This document shows, piece by piece, positions 8,758 through 13,901 of a stretch of 13,901 nucleotides of DNA (position 1 is the stretch's first letter; each line of letters begins with the position of its first letter). Both the position numbers and the translations under genes were made by a program. Source of the DNA: Cephalothrix simula (lineage: Eukaryota; Nemertea; Palaeonemertea; Archinemertea; Cephalotrichidae). A model generated the notes under the pieces. The model did not search any database and was not told the DNA's origin. It saw nothing but the letters and a program-made list of their open reading frames with translations. The stretch is taken from the NCBI GenBank assembly GCA_035591015.1, contig JAXIUW010096671.1:1-13901 (forward strand), in the 5' to 3' direction.

Positions 8758-9217
8758 TTAAGATATATAAAATGTTCCCGTTTTTCAAACCGCCTAAAAT
8801 GAGCCGGCCGGCTGCGGAAAAATAAGCATTTTTTAAAATTTTTTGAAAAAAGATCATATAATTAGGATGCCGGAGGCGTGAAGCGAGCTTTAGCGAGCGA
8901 GGCGGGAGGGGGGTCATGGGGGAGGTGGCCAAGCGATTTTAAGGCATATCTGAGGTCTAAAACACTTGATCTGACATCCGAATCGATCGTGCAATACGTT
9001 GTTCGCAAATTAAATAACGGTATTCAAGATGGCAGCGCCCACGGATCGAAACTTCGAAAAACAAAAGTAAAGTATTTTGATGCGTTTTAACGCATATTTT
9101 GGCTTATACAGGGACGCCAAAAGTGTTGAAAATATATCTAAATGCTGGTTGAAAATCTCAGCTTTTCTAAATTTGAAAAGGAACCGCACGCAAACGGGAA
9201 CATTTTATATATCTTAA
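8758..9217. mobile_element. TTAA-flanked MITE with perfect 22-bp terminal inverted repeats
   Basis: The 22 bases at 8762-8783 (starting GATATATAAAATGTTCCCG) are the exact reverse complement of 9192-9213, and each side is bounded by TTAA (8758-8761, 9214-9217). Similarity continues outside (GCCGCATT on both flanks), so the true ends may be slightly wider. The interior has a GC-rich AGCGAGCGAGGCGGG island at about 8880-8930 and no convincing protein. Confidence 0.8.
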
Positions 9218-9713
9218 GTTAAATGCGGCTAATGCTAATGTGACTGTTTTGAAATGTTTCATCATATGATCATGTTCATTTGTTTCGAACTTTATCATTC
9301 ATTTTTACCTCTTTTGTAAGTAGATTCAAGTCAGTTTCTTTCTTAGAACATTTATCATGATAAGTTACATCTATTTCATCCATTAAAAGGTGTCTATATT
9401 ATTAGAAAACAATTAAAATAGTATTTTTGCAAAATTTTTAAATTTTTTGTTTTTGATACAAGCGGCAATTTTCGTGATTTAAGCGGCATTTTGACCGAGT
9501 TCACGAATGCGAGCATTTTTTTTATTGCGCATTTAATTTTCATCAAAATGCTTGTTTTCATATCTAAAATGATTGATTTTACTTGAGTGTCTGATTAACT
9601 TAAACAGCGAAAAAATATAATATTGAGCAAAAGTTATGAAAAACAGCAACCCACCCACTACAGTACCTGTAATGAAAATTAAAAAGAACGTCCTGAATTT
9701 CAAAATATTGTGA

Positions 9714-9775
9714 TTCAACGCCCTTTCCTGCTAGTGAAATGTGACTTAACGCCCTTTCCTGTTACAAATTGTGCT
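9714..9775. repeat. 31-base tandem duplication
   Basis: Two adjacent units, each containing AACGCCCTTTCCTG (9717-9730 and 9748-9761) and preceded by GTGATTC or GTGACTT. It looks like a simple local duplication. Confidence 0.75.
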
Positions 9776-10005
9776 GCAGTATTTTTTCCAAATACCAATT
9801 TATCGCGTCCCAATCTTCTCATGGGGTAACGATCGTCCCTGATTAATGCATGATGTATAAGCTAAATACACCTGTCCATAGGCAACACGAAAGAAGCCAG
9901 TGCTAAGTGACCGGGAGACGGTGTCCTTACTAAGTATATTATGTTTTCATTTGAAAGCCAGTCACCTATTACTACGGTCACTCAATCCTGTTACAACGGT
10001 ACATG

Positions 10006-10025
10006 TACATGTAGATCTACATGTA
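10006..10025. repeat. Perfect 20-bp palindrome
   Basis: TACATGTAGATCTACATGTA is exactly self-complementary, within a longer ACATGT-rich run. It could be microsatellite-derived. Confidence 0.85.
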
Positions 10026-10295
10026 TGTAATATTGAATCGAAACCAGACAGTGCACCAATCGGAAAACACCAAAATAAGTTGGGTACTATGCGCCCACTA
10101 CCGGTATTTCAATGCAAATAATAAGTGAAAAATCTATAATCTACATATTGTATTATGAAATTGGCGTATGGCGGCAGTGGCCGTTAGGGCTGTGAACATT
10201 TCTATCTTCTATAACCATCCTGGCCATAAGAAAATAAAGACCTACAAATAAAACTAAAATCTTTTTTTTGAAAAAAAATATTGTCAAAAAATTTT

Positions 10296-10301
10296 TTTAT
10301 T
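10296..10301 (-). terminator. AATAAA directly after the C8orf33-like stop codon
   Basis: On the coding strand the stop TGA (10304-10302) is followed at once by AATAAA. If this is the polyadenylation signal used, the 3' UTR would be only a few tens of bases. No other AATAAA was seen on this strand in the next 150 bases. Confidence 0.35.
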
Positions 10302-13300
10302 TCAATTATCACCCCTTCCAAGATTGAAATTAAATGTAAAATTGTTCTCTGAACCATGCCATTTAAATGCAGATTGATTAATATCCATGTTTTGAAAGTT
10401 ATGATGAAGCAAATTTTCACTAGACTTATTTGAAGAACAATCGACCCCTGAGCCACTAGCATCCGATGAAGTCAATAAAGCACCATTTTTTGAACTGATA
10501 ATTTCAACAGCTTCCGTAGGAATATTTTCACCATCAGCGGCTTCCGTATTTACATCATCGGTTATTTTTGAAAGTCCTGGTTTTTGATCATCATTTAAAT
10601 CAAAATTAAAAGTAAAGGGTTTATTACCAGTACTGAATTCCAACTTAGGATGAAAAGACCCGGGGACAGAATTTTCTTTTTGAGTCTCGGACTCAGCTAC
10701 ATTAGTTTCGTTTTCGACACCATTATCATTCGGTTTTAAATCGAATCCAAAACTGAACTGTTTACTGGTACTAGGAAATGCAAATCCTGGCTGAATTTCA
10801 ACAGAAGACGTCGGTGTATCGCCATCATTTTTAGAAGCTGATTTTTTGAAGAATGTAGCACTATGTTGTGATTTGAACAGCGCTTTTATTCTTTGTTTAT
10901 TTCTCCTCTCTGAAAAAAATAATTAAACGCAGGGGTAATAATTATGCGAACAGCGTTTGTATACAAAAAATCATAGAGATACCAAGTACTATAACTAATA
11001 ATAAATTGAAATAGATTTTGCACAGACAGCAAATTTTTCGCCTATCACGAATCACGAAACAAAGCTTCACCCACCCCTCGTGAATTTCGTGATAAAGCTT
11101 TAAAATATCACCAAACCTTTCCGAAAATTATGGATCTAAAGCTGTCTAAAGCATTATTTTTTGTGAATTTTCCTACTATCATGCATCTTTGAAAAACCGT
11201 TTTAATTTGAAAAAAGGTTCAACAAGGGCCAGTGGAAAATCTGAATTTTCCTTACAAACCTCAATTTTTCTTCAAAAACCTTAGTACCATTTTACCATAC
11301 CAAGCAAAAGATAAACTATAAACTTCATACATTGTTTTACCCAAAAATCAAAACATGCATCAATCCAGTCAGTGATGTGTGATTTTTCTCATTTTCTCCC
11401 AAATTAAAAATGGCTGCCACTTACATGGGAACCAGATTAGAATTTTTATCGCCAACAAATAAAATTGGGTGGAGAACTAGGCTAAAATACCGTGCAATAT
11501 CCCTCTACAATTCAACGCCAGCGAGCGGAAAACAGTAAATTTTAATTACATGTAACCTGGTAACATCTACTTTTGATTCATACAACGGCATTTTTTCCAT
11601 GCACAAAACACGGGCAACATCCGCGTCTTATCGTTTGTAAATACGACGGTTGTTGCCTTTGACTGTCTTGTCTAGTTGTTCTCGACCCCAACAGCTTTGA
11701 ACTCTCTGAAGTATCATATATTTTTATTGATCACGTAATGAAACAAAAATTACACTTATTTGAAGCTTTTAGTTAAAAAGCTACTCCAGTCGATTAATTA
11801 TGTATTGATTTTGTGTGTTACCTGTGAAAATCGTGTCATGATTTTATTATGGTCGTGTCAGCGATGACACTCACATTAATCGACAAATCAGCGTTCAGCT
11901 GTGACCGAATTACTGATCGTGACTTATGTATTGAGGTCAAAAACATGGTGTAAAAAATAACGAAATGAGTGAAATTAAAAGCAAGTTTTTTTGTTTATAT
12001 CAATGAATACCAAATATAGACAAATAATATTGTAATTATAAATACATGTATAATTAAACGGTTTGGAGTGTGATTCGATGCGGAAGTATAGAATGCTAAA
12101 GCGGCAAAATTCAACATTTTCCTTACAGGATTTAATGGCAATTTCTTCCTACATAAGAAACTCTCACAGCATTCAGCATTATGGAAATCACTCCCAGCAC
12201 TAAAAAACCCTCAGCATTACGAAAACTCTCCCAGCAAATCATGTGACCAGAATTTCGATAACATTGCAGCAAGTCACTTGACCACAAAAATGTTTGACGT
12301 CACGCCATTGTTTTGGGGTGCCCCCCCCCCCAATAAGGAATAAGGAATAACTTCTTTTTGACGTTTTTGACGCGAGCATGATTTTTTATGGTCACGTGTG
12401 TTATCGAACATCTGGTCACGTGATTTGCTGGGAGAGTTTCGTATTGTTGAGCGATTTGTAAGTGCTGCTGGGAGTGATTACCGTAATGGTGAAAGTTTCT
12501 AAATGCTAGGAGAAAATGAGGAGTTTTTAATGCTGAGAGAATGTGCCAGAAAAAGGAGTTTCTAATGCTGGGGGGGGGGGTTCTAATGATTGGAGAGATT
12601 CCCATAAAATGCTGAGGGTTTAAATTGCTAGGGGGGTTTCAAATGCTTGGAAAAATTCCGAAATATGCTGAATTTTTGCCGCTTTGGCATTCCATAGTTT
12701 TGACTTAACCATGCATTGAACTCGAACAACTAATTTTAAAATTACCTGAATTGTTTTTGTCCACTTCAGCTTTCATCTTTGCTCGATAGTCGCCGAAAGT
12801 CATATTCATCACAGCCCTTTTTCTGGGAATCGCAACTTTCTTATCTTCCAAAAGAGTAATAATACGTTCTGCCTCCTTAACTACAAGAAATATAAGGCAA
12901 ATAACTGTGAGAAAAAATTTCTTAAAATTAATATACACAAATGGATGGAAAAATTGGATGAGGCACCAAGAATTGTAAAAATCCCCCCCCGTCGAGATCT
13001 TTTAGAAGGGACACCCTTAAACCTATACATTTTTGGAAAGAGCATGAAAAGTTACACACCATGGGAAGGTTTTTAAATTTTTAGCCTCACCTGGGTGGGC
13101 AGTAGTGGCGCCCACTTTTAGTGGTCGGATGTTAAGGGAACACCCCGAATCGTTCCGCTTGGACCGAAATTAACTACAATAGGTTGTTTGGCATACCAAG
13201 CATACTAAATGACGCAGGGGTCAGTCAAAGGTCATATGATCCCATATGAAATTAATTAATCCAGAGATGACAATTTTGCACCTAGGAACCCGGAATTTGG

Positions 13301-13660
13301 GTCATTAGGTATGCTTCATATGCCAAACAACCTAATGTACCGAGTTTTGGTCTAACCCGAACGATTCGGGGTGTAACCACGACCAAAAGTGGGACTTAGA
13401 CTGTTTTAGATTTTTTGCGCATTTTGCGCCACGATGTATAGGGTTAAGGGGTTCCGATGTCCCTTCTAGGAGGTCTCAACGGGGGGGCCAAAATTTTTAC
13501 ATTTCACGGTGCCTCATCCAATTTTTCCATCCATTTGTGTATACATAAGTATCCAAATTTTTGGGTTTTTACCTTGCCTTGGGTTTTTCCCCTCCTTCAT
13601 ACCAGTTTTCAACTGTTCAATACACCATTTCACTTCTTTTTCAAATTGTTCTCTGGCCGC
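10302..13660 (-). CDS. C8orf33: C8orf33/UPF0488-like protein, three 3' exons (5' end outside window)
   Basis: Exons in transcript order: 13660-13573, 12880-12746 and 10909-10302 (stop at 10304-10302). Splice sites are GT-AG and the phases agree (G|TT, then G|AG), giving about 276 residues. The first visible exon reads EVKWCIEQLKTGMKEGKNPRQ in two parts around WCIEQL; the second has PRKRAVM followed by FGDYRAKMKAE. These match the WCVEQL and PRKR...FGDYRAQMEAE blocks of human C8orf33, whose molecular role is poorly known. The last exon adds a low-complexity, Ser/Asn/Asp-rich tail of about 200 residues with three FxFxFxL motifs: FSFGFDL (near 10755), FTFNFDL (near 10615) and FTFNFNL (near 10335), close to the C terminus. 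The human protein, as I recall it, ends in a single FRFNF. AATAAA directly follows the stop on the coding strand. Homology is firm for the first two exons; the last exon is supported by acceptor, frame and the terminal motif. Confidence 0.88.
10910..12086. other. C8orf33-like gene intron, unique part
   Basis: This is the downstream part of the large intron (10910-12745). No exon or non-coding RNA is recognised. It holds a small inverted repeat near 11043-11092 (ATCACGAA and TTCGTGAT) and a GTGTCA/TGACAC hairpin at 11855-11870; otherwise AT-rich sequence. Confidence 0.55.
12087..12696. mobile_element. Foldback MITE with TA ends, built of short iterated units
   Basis: The left end TATAGAATGCTAAAGCGGC matches the reverse complement of the right end, TATGGAATGCCAAAGCGGC, and the inverted arms extend inward: CTCTCCCAGCAAATCATGTG near 12224 pairs with CACGTGATTTGCTGGGAGAG near 12417. 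Each arm is made of degenerate units close to AGTTTCTAATGCTGGGAG. The centre has a C-run and a GGAATAA repeat. No transposase is present; the 101-residue minus-strand frame at 12300-12605 is noise from the arm. It ends 50 bases before the C8orf33-like exon 12746-12880. Confidence 0.8.
12932..13543. mobile_element. Foldback MITE occupying most of a C8orf33-like intron
   Basis: The left end TATACACAAATGGATGG and right end CCATCCATTTGTGTATA are perfect inverted repeats. Further paired blocks follow: AAAAATTGGATGAGGCACC, AGAAGGGACA, ACACCCCGAATCGTTC, and TAGGTTGTTTGGCATA with AAGCATA. The element covers 612 of the 692 bases of the intron 12881-13572. A TA target site is likely. There is no coding capacity; the 70-residue plus-strand frame at 13457-13669 runs from element into exon antisense and is not a gene. 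Confidence 0.85.
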
Positions 13661-13901
13661 CTAAATTAAAAACAAGATCTTTTAATCACATGTTAAAACA
13701 TGTTTATATAAATTTTCGGGACTTTATAAAGATACACATTTTTATCAAACTTGGCATGGCTAGTGGTTAAAGAGGTACATATTTCTATCTGTCTGAAATA
13801 CTTTTGTTTTTAATACGTGTAATCTTATCAATGTTTATTGTCATGTAGTATCAGCTTGATATTCCACTAGTGTAATAACACAAAATCAATAATATTACTA
13901 C
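13661..13901. other. C8orf33-like gene upstream intron
   Basis: The sequence upstream, in gene orientation, of exon 13660-13573 begins with a good acceptor (TTTAATTTAG). No further exon is recognised before the window edge. Confidence 0.5.

Larger units (their letters stand above)
9218..10295. other. Intergenic stretch between elements and C8orf33-like gene
   Basis: No gene is supported. The contents are a 31-base tandem duplication, a 20-bp palindrome (both listed separately), an AAGCGGCA word repeated at about 9461 and 9481 that also occurs at the ends of the 12087-12696 element, and a 73-residue open frame (9900-10121) with no recognisable domain. Confidence 0.5.

Noticed and set aside
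9900-10121. 73-residue plus-strand frame
   Set aside because: No domain or splice context, and it overlaps a palindromic ACATGT run.
12300-12605. 101-residue minus-strand frame
   Set aside because: It lies within a foldback arm and its codons follow the iterated DNA unit; no domain.

Overview
The window is eukaryotic nuclear DNA: AT-rich, with GT-AG introns, tRNA-derived SINE-like promoters, microsatellite and many short foldback (inverted-repeat) elements. The gene content is animal: a PUS3 orthologue, a Methuselah/secretin-like seven-helix receptor and a C8orf33 (UPF0488) homologue. The repeat style and a lineage-divergent Methuselah-like receptor fit a lophotrochozoan, most likely a bivalve or other mollusc; that placement is inference.

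Layout. (1) Positions 1-3182, minus strand: five consecutive internal exons of PUS3, the tRNA pseudouridine-38/39 synthase, rebuilt from conserved peptides and matching intron phases. The 3' part of the gene lies left of the window and the first coding exon was not found. Its introns carry a foldback element, a long AACC tract, tRNA-like SINE heads and a strong hairpin. (2) Positions 3183-3741: the divergent intergenic interval, with a cluster of SINE-like pieces in opposed orientations and an NRF-1-like palindrome between PUS3 and the next gene. (3) Positions 3742-7104, plus strand: a complete two-exon receptor gene of 882 residues. Exon 1 encodes only the signal peptide; the intron is largely a degenerate 22-23 bp tandem repeat; exon 2 encodes the remainder. 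(4) Positions 7105-10295: no gene seen. Three foldback elements, each flanked by TTAA, lie one after another (7237-7656, 7867-8453, 8758-9217). (5) Positions 10302-13660, minus strand: the three 3' exons of a C8orf33/UPF0488-like gene, whose 5' end lies beyond the right edge. Both of its introns hold foldback elements with TA ends, and one element fills most of an intron.

The three genes have no obvious shared pathway. PUS3 and the receptor are divergent, and the receptor and the C8orf33-like gene are convergent. Most short open frames outside these genes are chance frames inside repeats. No new defence or metabolic system was recognised. The most unusual material is the foldback/TTAA-element cluster, the repeat-filled introns, the FxFxF motif repetition in the C8orf33-like protein and the degenerate cysteine module of the receptor.
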